Positions 34,160-43,521 of a stretch of DNA of 64,000 nt are shown here, one piece after another. Made by a program: the position numbers and the translations under genes. The notes beneath the pieces are model-generated. The model was given only the letters and a program-made list of their open reading frames with translations, ran no database searches and was not told the origin of the DNA. Every line of letters begins with the position of its first letter. Position 1 is the first letter of the stretch. Origin of the DNA: an uncultured Eubacteriales bacterium (GTDB taxonomy: Bacteria; Bacillota; Clostridia; Oscillospirales; CAG-382); contig CAKSUT010000004.1 of the NCBI GenBank assembly GCA_934502885.1, positions 1 to 64,000 of the forward strand, given 5' to 3'.

Positions 34160-34188
34160 TTGAAATATCGGAAAAAGTGATTTATAAT
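34160..34188 (+). promoter_or_regulatory. Promoter of the first sugar isomerase-like gene
   Basis: TTGAAA (34160-34165) and TATAAT (34183-34188), 17 bases apart. A small GC-rich hairpin (GCCGC...GCGGC) lies in the leader near 34200-34216. Confidence 0.7.
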
Positions 34189-34252
34189 AAAAGTGTGCGT
34201 GCCGCAAAGCGCGGCAAATATAAGGCACTACCGTATAACGGAGGAATTAACC

Positions 34253-35029
34253 ATGAAAACACTCGGACTTCAGCTCTTTACAATAAGAGATAATTTTAAG
34301 GACGAAGAAACAATCAAGGAAAGCTTCAAAAAGATGGCTGAGATAGGCTACGGCGAGGCTCAGACTGCGGGACTCTTCATTTCTCCCGAAAAGTTCGCCG
34401 AATACGCAAAGGACGCAGGAGTGAAGATCTGCGGAACGCACTACGGCTGGGAGGATATAAGAGATAGAACCGACGAAACCATGAAAATTCATGAGATACT
34501 CGGCACTACAAATATCGGTATCGGCGGTATGCCGGGCTACGCAAGAGAGAGCAAGGAGGGAATGCTTAAGTTTATTGACGAGGCAAATGAAGTTGCCGCA
34601 AAGATAGCAAAGCACGGCTTCAAGTTTACATATCACAATCACAGCTTTGAATTTAAGAAGTTTGACGGTAAGACCATGATGGATTACCTCATAGACGGCT
34701 TCGACAAGGACAACGTAAGCTTCGTTCTCGATACCTACTGGGTACAGCACGGCGGTGCGTCGATTGCCGAGATGATAGAGAGACTTGCCGGAAGAATTGA
34801 TATTCTCCACCTCAAGGATATGGGTGCTTGCGGCGGTGAAAATCACAATGTTCCGTACATTACCGAAATAGGCAACGGCAACATCAACTTCAAGACAATA
34901 GTTCCCCTTGCCGAAAAGACGGGCGTCAAGAGCTTTGTCGTTGAACAGGACAGCAACTGGAAGGTTTCTCCCTTCGATTCCATAAAGGAAAGCTACGACA
35001 AAATCAAGTCCTGGGGACTTATCGACTGA
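34253..35029 (+). CDS. Sugar phosphate isomerase/epimerase (TIM barrel), copy 1
   Basis: The start at 34253 (MKTLGLQLFTIRD) follows GGAGG. The protein is an AP-endonuclease-2-type TIM barrel as in IolE, hydroxypyruvate isomerase and sugar epimerases. Metal-site residues are visible in TYHNHSFEFKKFDG, VLDTYWVQHGG, ILHLKDMG and ITEIGNGNINF. The length of 258 is normal. It likely converts a sugar released by the neighbouring glycosidases, although the exact substrate is not readable. A close paralogue follows at 35171 behind a terminator, so the pair has its own duplication history but separate control. Confidence 0.8.
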   Translation: MKTLGLQLFTIRDNFKDEETIKESFKKMAEIGYGEAQTAGLFISPEKFAEYAKDAGVKICGTHYGWEDIRDRTDETMKIHEILGTTNIGIGGMPGYARESKEGMLKFIDEANEVAAKIAKHGFKFTYHNHSFEFKKFDGKTMMDYLIDGFDKDNVSFVLDTYWVQHGGASIAEMIERLAGRIDILHLKDMGACGGENHNVPYITEIGNGNINFKTIVPLAEKTGVKSFVVEQDSNWKVSPFDSIKESYDKIKSWGLID

Positions 35030-35046
35030 AAAGCAGAGTAAATTAT

Positions 35047-35083
35047 GCGACCGCATACTTTTTCGGTGTGCGGTCGTTTTGTT
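35047..35083 (+). terminator. Terminator between the two isomerase-like genes
   Basis: GCGACCGCAT pairs with GTGCGGTCGT (35047-35077), followed by TTTGTTT. Confidence 0.75.
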
Positions 35084-35170
35084 TACAAAATTTTGTTGAA
35101 AAAATCCGCGATATATGGTAAACTTGTCTTAGTCAAAAGGTCGGTACAGACCTGAAACGGAGGATTTTTT

Positions 35171-35941
35171 ATGAAAAAACTCGGATTACAGCTTTGGACG
35201 ATAAGAGATGTGTTTAAGACGGAGGATGAGATAAAATTTGCGTTTAACGAGCTTGCAAAGTACGGCTACAGCGAGGTAGAAACTGCAGGATTCCCCATTG
35301 CTCCCGAAAGGATGCTTGAATACGCAAAGGAAGCCGGACTTTCCATAGTCAATACCCACTACAGCTGGGATGAAATAAGCGGCAATCTCGAAAAGACGAT
35401 AGAGTTCCACAAAATGCTCGGCACGGAGTACATCGGCATCGGCGGACTTTGCAGTCACTTCACCTCGAAGGAGGCGCTCATTGAATGTGCGCATAAGTTC
35501 AACGAGATAGGCGAGGCGGTGTCGAAGCACGGCTTTAAGTTTACCTACCACAACCACAGTACGGAGTTTCAGAAGTTCGACGGCAAGACGTGGTATTCCT
35601 ATCTCATGGATATAATGGACGGCAGATACACCTGCCTCGAGCTTGACATATACTGGGCACAGCACGGCGGCGCGGATGTCTGCGCACTTATTAAGAAGCT
35701 TGCCGGCAAGACTGAGATAATTCATCTCAAGGATATGGCGGCTCACTATGCGGCTGACCACGAAAACCCCGATATCACGGAGATCGGAAACGGCAACCTC
35801 AACTTTGAGGACATTATACCGCTTGCCGAATCCCTCGGCGTTAAGCACTATATCGTTGAGCAGGACAGACATTGGAAAGTGTCTCCCCTCGAATCCGCAA
35901 AGGAAAGTGCGGCTTACCTCAGAGAGCATTTCGGCTTCTGA
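35171..35941 (+). CDS. Sugar phosphate isomerase/epimerase (TIM barrel), copy 2
   Basis: This is a paralogue of the preceding gene with the same motifs in the same order (LGLQLWTIRDVF, TYHNHSTEFQKFDG, LDIYWAQHGG, IIHLKDMAA, ITEIGNGNLNF). About half the residues look shared by eye. The ATG at 35171 follows ACGGAGG. Two such enzymes side by side may handle two epimeric sugars or two steps of one pathway, such as an isomerase and an epimerase; this is inference. A 17-bp near-palindrome AAGGTCGGTACAGACCT lies in its leader near 35139-35155. Confidence 0.8.
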   Translation: MKKLGLQLWTIRDVFKTEDEIKFAFNELAKYGYSEVETAGFPIAPERMLEYAKEAGLSIVNTHYSWDEISGNLEKTIEFHKMLGTEYIGIGGLCSHFTSKEALIECAHKFNEIGEAVSKHGFKFTYHNHSTEFQKFDGKTWYSYLMDIMDGRYTCLELDIYWAQHGGADVCALIKKLAGKTEIIHLKDMAAHYAADHENPDITEIGNGNLNFEDIIPLAESLGVKHYIVEQDRHWKVSPLESAKESAAYLREHFGF

Positions 35942-36030
35942 TTCCACAAAAAATGTGCGTGCCGTGTTTCGGGTTTTCGGAACACGGTACTCTTTGATAT
36001 TACAAAAATCTGATTTGTGACGGTACGGAA

Positions 36031-37242
36031 ATGATTGATTTTAAGATGGATATACCGCCGTGTATCAATGCTGTTTTGAATATACTTCACAGCGTCGGAC
36101 ATGAGGGATACCTTGTCGGCGGCTGCGTGAGAGATGCCGTTATGGGTAAGACTCCGCACGACTACGATATAACGACAGACGCTTTGCCGGAGGAGACAAA
36201 GGCGGCGTTTGAGCGTGATTGCAAGGTTATAGAAACAGGAATGAAGCACGGTACCGTGACTGTTCTTTCGGACGGAGAACCGGTCGAGATAACCACATTC
36301 AGGGTTGACGGGGAGTACCGTGACAACAGACACCCCGAGTCCGTTCGCTTTACGCCGAATATAGAGGAGGACCTTGCACGGCGCGATTTTACCGTGAATG
36401 CCATTGCGTATTCGCCGAGAAAGGGAATTGCCGATCCGTTCGGCGGCGTTGCCGACATAGAAAAGAGAATTATCCGCTGTGTCGGTGAACCGGACAGGCG
36501 TTTTTGCGAGGACGGACTGCGCATACTCAGAGGGCTTCGCTTTGCGGCAACTCTCGGATTTGAGATTGAAAGCGAAACCGCCGACTCGGTACGACGCAAC
36601 CGAGAGCTTCTGCGAGGCATTTCCGCCGAAAGAATATACGTTGACTTCACAAAGCTTCTTTGCGGCGATTTTGCGGAGAGAATACTTAAAAGCTTTCCGG
36701 AAACCCTTCGTGTTTTTGCACCCGATACCGATTCCGCGGCGGTTGCGGATATCGTGAGTGCCGTGCCGAACGATAAAATTCTGCGCCTTGCGGCCTTCCT
36801 CTCGCTTTCAGACAAAGAGAGTGCGGAACGTTTTATGCAAAGTATGAAAGCCGACGGTGCGGCGAAAAAGGAGACGGTGCTTCTTGTGTCGCTCTTGGAC
36901 GAAAAAACGCCGAAGGACAGAATTGCGGTAAAACGCCTTGCGGCTAAATGCGGTATCGAAACAGCTGAAAAATACGCACTTTTGGCAAGAGCGGCGGGAA
37001 AAGAGATTGACCTCGATATGTTCTGCGGCACGCTGAAAGCCATAAAAGACGAAAAGATGTGCCTTTCAACGAGCGAGCTTGCCATAAACGGTGACGACCT
37101 CATTTCGGAAAAAATCGCCGTCGGCAGAGAAATTGGAGTTGTGCTTTCGGCACTTCTGGATGAGGTCATCGAAGAAAAAACCGAAAACAAAAGGGACGCA
37201 CTTCTTGCCGGAGCACGCCGAATCGCAAAGGTGCGGACATGA
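36031..37242 (+). CDS. cca: CCA-adding tRNA nucleotidyltransferase
   Basis: The protein is a class II nucleotidyltransferase with the poly(A) polymerase head (GYLVGGCVRDAVMG), the catalytic DYDITTDA (DxD), HGTVTVL, RRDFTVNAIAYSP and DPFGGVADIE, and the neck motif EDGLRILRGLRFAATLGFEI. It adds or repairs the 3' CCA of tRNAs. The length of 403 is usual for bacterial CCA enzymes. No clear ribosome binding site lies before the ATG at 36031, so M6 at 36046 is an alternative. It is followed closely by the subtilase gene (27 bases). Confidence 0.9.
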   Translation: MIDFKMDIPPCINAVLNILHSVGHEGYLVGGCVRDAVMGKTPHDYDITTDALPEETKAAFERDCKVIETGMKHGTVTVLSDGEPVEITTFRVDGEYRDNRHPESVRFTPNIEEDLARRDFTVNAIAYSPRKGIADPFGGVADIEKRIIRCVGEPDRRFCEDGLRILRGLRFAATLGFEIESETADSVRRNRELLRGISAERIYVDFTKLLCGDFAERILKSFPETLRVFAPDTDSAAVADIVSAVPNDKILRLAAFLSLSDKESAERFMQSMKADGAAKKETVLLVSLLDEKTPKDRIAVKRLAAKCGIETAEKYALLARAAGKEIDLDMFCGTLKAIKDEKMCLSTSELAINGDDLISEKIAVGREIGVVLSALLDEVIEEKTENKRDALLAGARRIAKVRT

Positions 37243-37269
37243 ATGCTGTGAGAAAAGGGGAGAGTGAGA

Positions 37270-38739
37270 ATGAGCGGTAAAAGAAAGAAGCTGTTTCTGT
37301 GTGCGTTACTTGCAATGACCGTGGTTTGTGCGGCGATTATTCTGTGTGCGACAGCGGTTTTCGCTTCGGATGAGACATACGTTGTGAAGCTGAACGTAGA
37401 TTACGTAAGTCTCTTTGCCGAGACGGACGGCGGTGGTTCGGGACTTATTTCTCTCGGATTTGCGACCGCAAAGAACCTTGAAGAAGCGCAGTTTCTTGTA
37501 AATATGGGTGTCGCCGAAAGCTATGAGGAGGACTGCGAAGCGTTCCTTTTCGACGAGAGCTATGAGCCGCCCGACAGTATGTACGAAAAGCAGTATGTCC
37601 CCGAGCAATTGGGAGCGACAAGCGTCTGGCGACTCGGAATATACGGTGAGGGTGTCAAAGTGTGCATTATAGACTCCGGCTGTTCGGCGCATGAGGATAT
37701 CGACGAAGGTATTGTGTACCGCAATAATCTGTTGTATTCCGAAGGCTCGGGAAGCTCTGCGGAGGACGTCACCGACGATATCGGACACGGCACTCATGTC
37801 GCCGGTATTGTTGCGGCACGCTTAAACGGCGTCGGTATCGTCGGAATTGCCCCGAAATGCAGCCTCGGTATAATCAGGTGCTTTACATCGGACGGCACGG
37901 TGACTACAAAAGCGTCGCACATTGCAAAGGCGATTTCTGCGGCGGTGGACGAAATGCATGCAGATGTTATAAACATGAGCCTTGGAGTCATTTCGGATTC
38001 GTCGGTACTCAAAGCCGCCATCGAAAAAGCTCTCGATAATGATGTCGTTTTGGTTGCCGCCGTCGGAAATTACTCGAGTGCCAACAATTTCAGCGATGCG
38101 GTTATGTACCCGGCAGGTTATGACGGAGTTATCGGCGTTGCTTCGGTAGACGAAAGCGGTGTGCGTGCTTCAAATTCGGTGAAGAACATAACGGTTGACG
38201 TTGCCGCAGGAGGCGTAGGTATATACTCGCTGAAGAACGACGGAACCTATACTCCCAAAAACGGCACGTCGATGGCAACTCCGGCGGTTGCCGGTATGGC
38301 GGCGCTTATCCGCTCGTATAACCGCACTCTTACAAATACCGAGGTGAACGAACTTGTAACGTCAACCGCCACTCCCGTCGGCACGGCAGTCGGTGAGCGG
38401 TGCGACGAATACGGTTACGGACTCGCAAACGCCGAGAAAGCGGTGAAAAGCCTTGTGCCGAAAGGAATATTTTTCTCGAAAAACAATACTTTCACGTTCG
38501 GCGGTGTCGAGAAGACCTACTTCTCTGCGTTCAATAACCTTGCAGACGGAGAAAATGCGGCGCTTGTCTGTGCAAAGTATGACAGTGAGAACAGAATGAC
38601 GGATATTTCGTGTCATAACTTTGCGAACGGCGCGGTGATTAATTTCTCGCGTGTGACGGGAAGCGAAGAAAAGATTAAACTGTTCGCCCTGAAGTCGCTC
38701 GAATCGCTGATACCGATTTGCAGAGAAAACGTAAAGTGA
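37270..38739 (+). CDS. Secreted subtilisin-like (S8) serine protease
   Basis: The start at 37270 lies 7 bases after GGGGAG; an in-frame GTG two codons earlier is possible. A signal peptide spans the first ~35 residues (LFLCALLAMTVVCAAIILC). A short propeptide-like part is followed by the S8 domain with the triad: Asp in CIIDSGC (about 135), His in GHGTHVAGI (about 173) and Ser in NGTSMATPAVAG (about 338). The oxyanion Asn is in AAVGNYSS. The mature enzyme cleaves proteins outside the cell. After the catalytic domain a ~90-residue tail is unrecognised. Confidence 0.9.
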   Translation: MSGKRKKLFLCALLAMTVVCAAIILCATAVFASDETYVVKLNVDYVSLFAETDGGGSGLISLGFATAKNLEEAQFLVNMGVAESYEEDCEAFLFDESYEPPDSMYEKQYVPEQLGATSVWRLGIYGEGVKVCIIDSGCSAHEDIDEGIVYRNNLLYSEGSGSSAEDVTDDIGHGTHVAGIVAARLNGVGIVGIAPKCSLGIIRCFTSDGTVTTKASHIAKAISAAVDEMHADVINMSLGVISDSSVLKAAIEKALDNDVVLVAAVGNYSSANNFSDAVMYPAGYDGVIGVASVDESGVRASNSVKNITVDVAAGGVGIYSLKNDGTYTPKNGTSMATPAVAGMAALIRSYNRTLTNTEVNELVTSTATPVGTAVGERCDEYGYGLANAEKAVKSLVPKGIFFSKNNTFTFGGVEKTYFSAFNNLADGENAALVCAKYDSENRMTDISCHNFANGAVINFSRVTGSEEKIKLFALKSLESLIPICRENVK

Positions 38740-38748
38740 AACAAAAAG

Positions 38749-38808
38749 ACCTTCCTCCGATAAGCTGCGGCTTTGAACCGCGCGGAAATATCGAAGGAAG
38801 GTTTTTTG
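38749..38808. terminator. Terminator between the subtilase and GH2 genes
   Basis: ACCTTCC and CCGAT pair with ATCG and GGAAGGT (38749-38802) around an internal GC-rich loop, then six T on the plus strand. Confidence 0.7.
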
Positions 38809-38831
38809 TTATTTGCCGTGAAATATGCGGC

Positions 38832-41150
38832 TTAGCGGAGCTTTACGTCTATGTACGCCTTTGCAAGACCGTCAGCCTCCGCGACAAGTCCGACGCTCTC
38901 TTTACTTTTGTCGGCGCACACCGCAACCGAGATAAGCCCCATTCTCATGCGTCTGTCAGAACACTTCGGCGGCACATGGTCGGAGATGTCAGAACCTGTT
39001 CCGATAAGTGTGCCTCCGTCGGAGGTAAAGGAAACAAGCGGCGACGCATCGGGAACAAATCTTCCCTCCGAGTCAACGCAATAGCAGGTGAAGAGAAGTG
39101 TGTCGCCGAGAGAAACATTAGGCGTGTCGCAGACGATTTTCAATGCCGCCGCCTTTCCGGAGGTAACAACCTCGTCACGTGCGATTTCCTTTCCGTCCCT
39201 GTACGCAACCGCCGTGAGCGTTCCTTTTTCATACGGTACGCTCCACTCCGCATTCTCAAAATGCTCCGGCATGTGCTTTTTTCCGAGACTCTTTCCGTTT
39301 AAGAAAACTTCGCTTTCGTCGCAGTTTGTGTATGTAACGACACGTATTTCTTTGCCCTCAAGTCCCTCGAAATTCCACGAGGACGGCACAAGATGAATCA
39401 TCGGCTTCTCCGAGTACTGCGCCATTGTCTGATAGTAAGCATCCTTCTTTTGCAGATAGAGGTCGAGAAGTCCGCTCTGTGAACAAAGTCTCGGCCATAC
39501 TGTCTCACCTCTGTGTTCGATACCTGCCCACACAAAACCGCCGGCGATGTAGTCTCGTTCGGCAATGTGCGCCCACGTTTCGGAGCGAGTGCAGTTGTTG
39601 AAGTCGCTTCTCGACATTACGTGATCATACGCCGAAAAATATCCCTTTGAGTAGTCGTCGTCGAAGTAATGAGCGCGTGTCGTCTGCAAAGCGCAGATCT
39701 CGGTGATAACGAAGGGCTTGTCGGGATATATTTTGTGAAGATCGTCGTGAAGCGCAAGACTGTAGTTGTAGCTGATGATGTCAACGCTCCTCCGTGCCGT
39801 CGGTGCAGAGATGTCTTCAAGCTCTTTCGGAACGTCACAGCACACGAGAGTCGTCGGACGTGTCGTGTCAAGTTTTTTTACCGCCGCACTCATTCTCGCC
39901 GCAAGTCTCATTCCCGTCTCGGTGTTCTGATGCGGTTCTTCGTTGCCGACCGACCAGCAGATAACGCTCGGGCGGCTTCGGTCACGCTTAACAAGTATTT
40001 CAAGCTGTTCTATGCATTCCGGAGACGAATTGAAATACCTTGTCTCTGCAAAAACGAGTATGCCGAGGTCGTCGCAGGCGTCCATCGTCGCTTCATCCGC
40101 CATGTTGTGCGCACTTCTGTAGCTGTTCGCACCCATTTCACGTAAAAGCTCAAGTCTGTACCTTGCAACGCTTTTCGGAAGCACTATCCCCGTGAGTCCG
40201 TAGTCGCCGTGACAGCATACGCCCTTGAGCTTTATGCTTTTGCCGTTGAGGAAGAAACCGTGTTCCGCGTCAAAACGGAATTCGCGGAAACCGAAACGAG
40301 TTTTGTATTCGTCGCAAAGCTCGCTGTTTTTGTATACGCTTGTCACAAGAGTGCACATATTCGGAGAATCGATATCCCATATAAGAGGATCGGAGACAGC
40401 CGTGCGGCATTTTGCCTCGGCTTTACCGAAAGTTCCGACCTCGGCGTCACATTCTGCCGTAAACAGCACATTGCCGTCCTTTCCTACCGCTTTGTGAACA
40501 ATATGAGCATTTTTGGAAGCATCGCCGTCATTGCGGAGAGTCGTCTCGATGTTTACGTCCCATCTGCCGTCTTCGCACTTTACGGGATTTACATATACAC
40601 CCCATGTGTCAACGCAGAGCCTGTCTGTTTTTACGAGATATACGTCTCTGTATATGCCGCCGCCCTGATACCACCATCCCTCGGGAATCGTGGGGATAAT
40701 GCAGCGTACCGCAAGTACGTTTTTGCGGCTTCCGAAGCGCGCTGTATCGGTTATGTCAACCTCTATAGGCGTGTAGGCGGAGTGGTTTCTTGCAAGAAGA
40801 ACGCCGTTTAAGTAGATTTCGCTCTCTATGGCAATTCCCTCGAAGTACAGCGTTAGTCTCTTTCCGCGGTCTTCCTCGCCGAGAGTGAAACTCTTTCTGT
40901 ACCACGACGTTTCGCCCCTTAAGAAGCCTATGGAGTTATCCTTGTTCGGGTCGGGAATATCTTCAATAACATAGTCGTGCGGAAGAGTTACGTTTACCCA
41001 GTTGTGCGCGTCAAACCCGTCTGCCGGGACTATCGTCGCGGAACCGGTTTTTGTGCGCCAGTAGGTCATATTCTTCGTTACGGGAATTTCCTCGGCTATG
41101 TCCTCGCGGTGAAAACTCCATCCGTAATCAAACAGTATCTTTTCTCTCAT
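38832..41150 (-). CDS. GH2 family glycosidase (beta-galactosidase-like)
   Basis: The architecture is classical GH2: a sugar-binding jelly roll (GWSFHRED, VTLPHDYVIED, TLYFEGIAIESEIYLNG), an Ig-like domain (WDVNIETTLRNDGD), and a TIM barrel with GVCCHGDYGL, the acid/base Glu in SVGNEEPH (about residue 402) and the nucleophile Glu in VITEICAL (about 482). Additional beta domains follow (DESEVFLNGKSLGKK). No signal peptide is seen. Members cleave beta-galactosides, beta-glucuronides or beta-mannosides; which one is not clear. AAAGGAG precedes the start, and it has its own strong promoter and operator-like site. Confidence 0.85.
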   Translation of the reverse strand: MREKILFDYGWSFHREDIAEEIPVTKNMTYWRTKTGSATIVPADGFDAHNWVNVTLPHDYVIEDIPDPNKDNSIGFLRGETSWYRKSFTLGEEDRGKRLTLYFEGIAIESEIYLNGVLLARNHSAYTPIEVDITDTARFGSRKNVLAVRCIIPTIPEGWWYQGGGIYRDVYLVKTDRLCVDTWGVYVNPVKCEDGRWDVNIETTLRNDGDASKNAHIVHKAVGKDGNVLFTAECDAEVGTFGKAEAKCRTAVSDPLIWDIDSPNMCTLVTSVYKNSELCDEYKTRFGFREFRFDAEHGFFLNGKSIKLKGVCCHGDYGLTGIVLPKSVARYRLELLREMGANSYRSAHNMADEATMDACDDLGILVFAETRYFNSSPECIEQLEILVKRDRSRPSVICWSVGNEEPHQNTETGMRLAARMSAAVKKLDTTRPTTLVCCDVPKELEDISAPTARRSVDIISYNYSLALHDDLHKIYPDKPFVITEICALQTTRAHYFDDDYSKGYFSAYDHVMSRSDFNNCTRSETWAHIAERDYIAGGFVWAGIEHRGETVWPRLCSQSGLLDLYLQKKDAYYQTMAQYSEKPMIHLVPSSWNFEGLEGKEIRVVTYTNCDESEVFLNGKSLGKKHMPEHFENAEWSVPYEKGTLTAVAYRDGKEIARDEVVTSGKAAALKIVCDTPNVSLGDTLLFTCYCVDSEGRFVPDASPLVSFTSDGGTLIGTGSDISDHVPPKCSDRRMRMGLISVAVCADKSKESVGLVAEADGLAKAYIDVKLR

Positions 41151-41174
41151 GATTATTTCTCCTTTGCACGGAAG

Positions 41175-41223
41175 TGAAATGATATTTCATGTGAAGTATA
41201 CCATAACGCGAAAGATTTGTCAA
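41175..41223 (-). promoter_or_regulatory. Promoter and operator-like palindrome of the GH2 gene
   Basis: On the minus strand TTGACA (41218-41223) and TATACT (41195-41200) are 17 bases apart. A perfect inverted repeat TGAAAT-GAT-ATTTCA (41175-41189) starts 6 bases beyond the -10 box, a typical repressor position. Confidence 0.75.
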
Positions 41224-41256
41224 TAGCAAAATGAACGATAATTTAACTTTTAGTGC

Positions 41257-41285
41257 TTGAAATACGCCTGCTTTTGTGGTAGAAT
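41257..41285 (+). promoter_or_regulatory. Promoter of purB
   Basis: TTGAAA (41257-41262) and TAGAAT (41280-41285), 17 bases apart, 42 bases before the start. Confidence 0.65.
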
Positions 41286-41326
41286 CTATCACATAATTCA
41301 ATTCAAAAAGATACGGAGTGCCGACA

Positions 41327-42760
41327 ATGACAGATTACACAAACTACGAAAGCCCGTTTTCAACAAGATATTCTTCCGACGAGATGAAGTATCTCTTCTC
41401 CGCCGAAAAGAAATTCCGCACGTGGAGAAAGCTTTGGATATCGCTTGCCAAGGCGGAAAAGGAGTGCGGACTCGGCATCACTGACGAGCAGATAGCGGAG
41501 CTTGAAGCCCACGCCGACGACGTAAACTTCGATGTTGCCGAGAAGCGAGAGAAAGAGGTCCGACACGACGTTATGAGCCACGTTTACGCATACGGCGTGC
41601 AGTGCCCGAAGGCACAGCCGATAATTCATCTCGGCGCGACATCATGCTATGTCGGCGACAATACCGACGTAATAATCTTACGCGAAGCGATGGTTCTTGT
41701 CAGAGAAAAGCTCTGCGGAGTACTTTCAAACCTCAAGGATTTTGCGCTTAAGTACAAAGCCATGCCGTGCCTCGGTTACACACACCTCCAGCCGGCACAG
41801 ACGACAACAGTAGGCAAAAGAGCGACACTTTGGATGAATGAGCTTCTCTACGACATAAATGAGCTTGAATTCAGAATAGACGGACTCCGAATGCTCGGCT
41901 CAAAAGGCACGACGGGAACACAGGCGTCCTTCCTCGAGCTTTTCGACGGCGACCATGAAAAGGTAAAGAAAGTGGAGGAGCTTATCTGCCGCGACTTTGA
42001 CTTTGCGGCGGCAGTTCCGGTTTCGGGTCAGACCTACTCAAGAAAGGTTGATGCCGCAATACTCGCAACTCTTTCGGGTGTTGCGCAGTCGTGCTATAAG
42101 TTTGCAAACGACCTTCGCATACTCCAGTCCTTTAAGGAAATGGAGGAACCCTTTGAAAAGAACCAGATAGGTTCGTCGGCAATGCCTTATAAGAGAAACC
42201 CCATGAGAAGCGAGAGAATATGCGCGCTTGCAAGATACGTTATCGTAAATTCGCTCAATCCCGCGTTCACTTCGGCAACACAGTGGTTTGAAAGAACCCT
42301 CGACGACTCCGCAAACAAGCGCATATCGGTAGCCGAAGGCTTTCTTGCAACCGATGCTATTCTCAATATCATGCTCAACGTCACCAACGGCTTGGTGGTT
42401 TATCCGAAGATGATAAGAGCAAGGCTTATGGCGGAGCTTCCCTTTATGGCAAGCGAAAATATAATGATGGACGCCGTCAAGAAAGGCGGAAACCGTCAGG
42501 AGCTTCACGAGAGAATACGCGTCCATTCAATCGCTGCCGGAAAGAATGTAAAGGAAGAGGGCGGCAAGAACGACCTTATCGAGAGAATACTTGCAGACCC
42601 GGCATTCGACCTCAGCCGTGAGGAAATAGACGAGATTATGAAGCCCGAAAAGTACATCGGTCGTTCGGACGTGCAGGTTGATGAATTCGTCGAAGGATAC
42701 GTCAATCCCATACTTGAAAAATACGGCGTCGGCGAAACCAATGCTGACCTCAAGGTTTGA
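41327..42760 (+). CDS. purB: Adenylosuccinate lyase
   Basis: The start at 41327 (MTDYTNYESPF) lies 9 bases after GGAG; an upstream in-frame GTG is too close to it. The fumarase/aspartase-fold signature SSAMPYKRNPMRSE is present, together with HDVMSHVYAYG, LGATSCYVGDNTD, GYTHLQPAQTTTVGKR and the closing PurB C-terminal domain. It catalyses two steps of purine synthesis, releasing fumarate from SAICAR and adenylosuccinate. The length of 477 matches the long bacterial/eukaryotic type. A HAD phosphatase gene follows with one base between stop and start. Confidence 0.93.
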   Translation: MTDYTNYESPFSTRYSSDEMKYLFSAEKKFRTWRKLWISLAKAEKECGLGITDEQIAELEAHADDVNFDVAEKREKEVRHDVMSHVYAYGVQCPKAQPIIHLGATSCYVGDNTDVIILREAMVLVREKLCGVLSNLKDFALKYKAMPCLGYTHLQPAQTTTVGKRATLWMNELLYDINELEFRIDGLRMLGSKGTTGTQASFLELFDGDHEKVKKVEELICRDFDFAAAVPVSGQTYSRKVDAAILATLSGVAQSCYKFANDLRILQSFKEMEEPFEKNQIGSSAMPYKRNPMRSERICALARYVIVNSLNPAFTSATQWFERTLDDSANKRISVAEGFLATDAILNIMLNVTNGLVVYPKMIRARLMAELPFMASENIMMDAVKKGGNRQELHERIRVHSIAAGKNVKEEGGKNDLIERILADPAFDLSREEIDEIMKPEKYIGRSDVQVDEFVEGYVNPILEKYGVGETNADLKV

Positions 42761-42761
42761 T

Positions 42762-43451
42762 ATGTGTAACGCATTTGAAGCTCGAAATATAAAGTACATC
42801 CTTTTCGACCTCGACGGCACGATTTCCGATTCCGCACCAGGAATAGTGAAGTCAGTGGCATATGCTCTCGATAAACTCGGCGTAAAGTACGAAAGTTCGG
42901 AGTCGCTTCGCCGCTTTGTAGGACCGCCGCTCCGAGAGGAATTTATGAAGTACTGCGGCTTCGGACTCGACGACGGAAACCGCGCAGTTGACCTGTACCG
43001 TGAGTATTATACCGTTAAAGGCATATACGAAAACTCGATGTATCCGGGAATACCCGAAATGCTCGCTGTTCTTTGCAAAAAAGGGTATACTCTTGCGGTT
43101 GCAACGTCGAAGCCGGAGAAATTCGCGCGTGACATTCTCGGACGCTACATTTGTCCTGAGAGCATGAAGAGCGTCGTCGAAATGTTCGCTTTTGTCGGCG
43201 GCTCGGAAATGAACGGCGACCGCACCGATAAGTCGGAGGTGATAAAGTACGTGGTGAAAAATCTCGGCGAAAATGTCACGCCGGAAGAGTGCGTTATGGT
43301 CGGCGACCGTGAACACGATATCCTCGGCGCAAAGAAAAACGGTATGCGCTCGATCGGCGTGCTGTGGGGATACGGCGGTAAGGAAGAACTTGAAAACGCC
43401 GGTGCGGATGTAATTGTTTCATCTGCGTGCGAGCTTTCCGAAACGCTTTAA
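42762..43451 (+). CDS. HAD family phosphatase (phosphoglycolate phosphatase-like)
   Basis: The start at 42762 comes directly after the purB stop; frames extending upstream would lie inside purB. HAD motif I is FDLDGTISDSAPG with the two aspartates, motif II is AVATSKPEK, and motif III/IV is MVGDREHDILGAKKNG. A helical cap lies between. It resembles phosphoglycolate and pyrophosphatase-type enzymes (Gph/PpaX), which remove phosphate from small metabolites; the substrate is not determined. Cotranscription with purB is likely. Confidence 0.85.
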   Translation: MCNAFEARNIKYILFDLDGTISDSAPGIVKSVAYALDKLGVKYESSESLRRFVGPPLREEFMKYCGFGLDDGNRAVDLYREYYTVKGIYENSMYPGIPEMLAVLCKKGYTLAVATSKPEKFARDILGRYICPESMKSVVEMFAFVGGSEMNGDRTDKSEVIKYVVKNLGENVTPEECVMVGDREHDILGAKKNGMRSIGVLWGYGGKEELENAGADVIVSSACELSETL

Positions 43452-43471
43452 AGCACAATACACATAAAATT

Positions 43472-43516
43472 AAGGTCTGCCTCTCGGTTGAAAGGCAGAC
43501 CTTGAATCTTTTTTTT
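43472..43516. terminator. Terminator between the phosphatase and secreted-protein genes
   Basis: AAGGTCTGCCT (43472-43482) pairs with AGGCAGACCTT (43493-43503), followed by a T-rich run to 43516. Confidence 0.85.
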
Positions 43517-43521
43517 GAAAC

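Noticed and set aside
36162..37190. A 342-codon minus-strand frame opposite cca
   Set aside because: Ser/Arg-rich antisense shadow of a clearly identified housekeeping gene.
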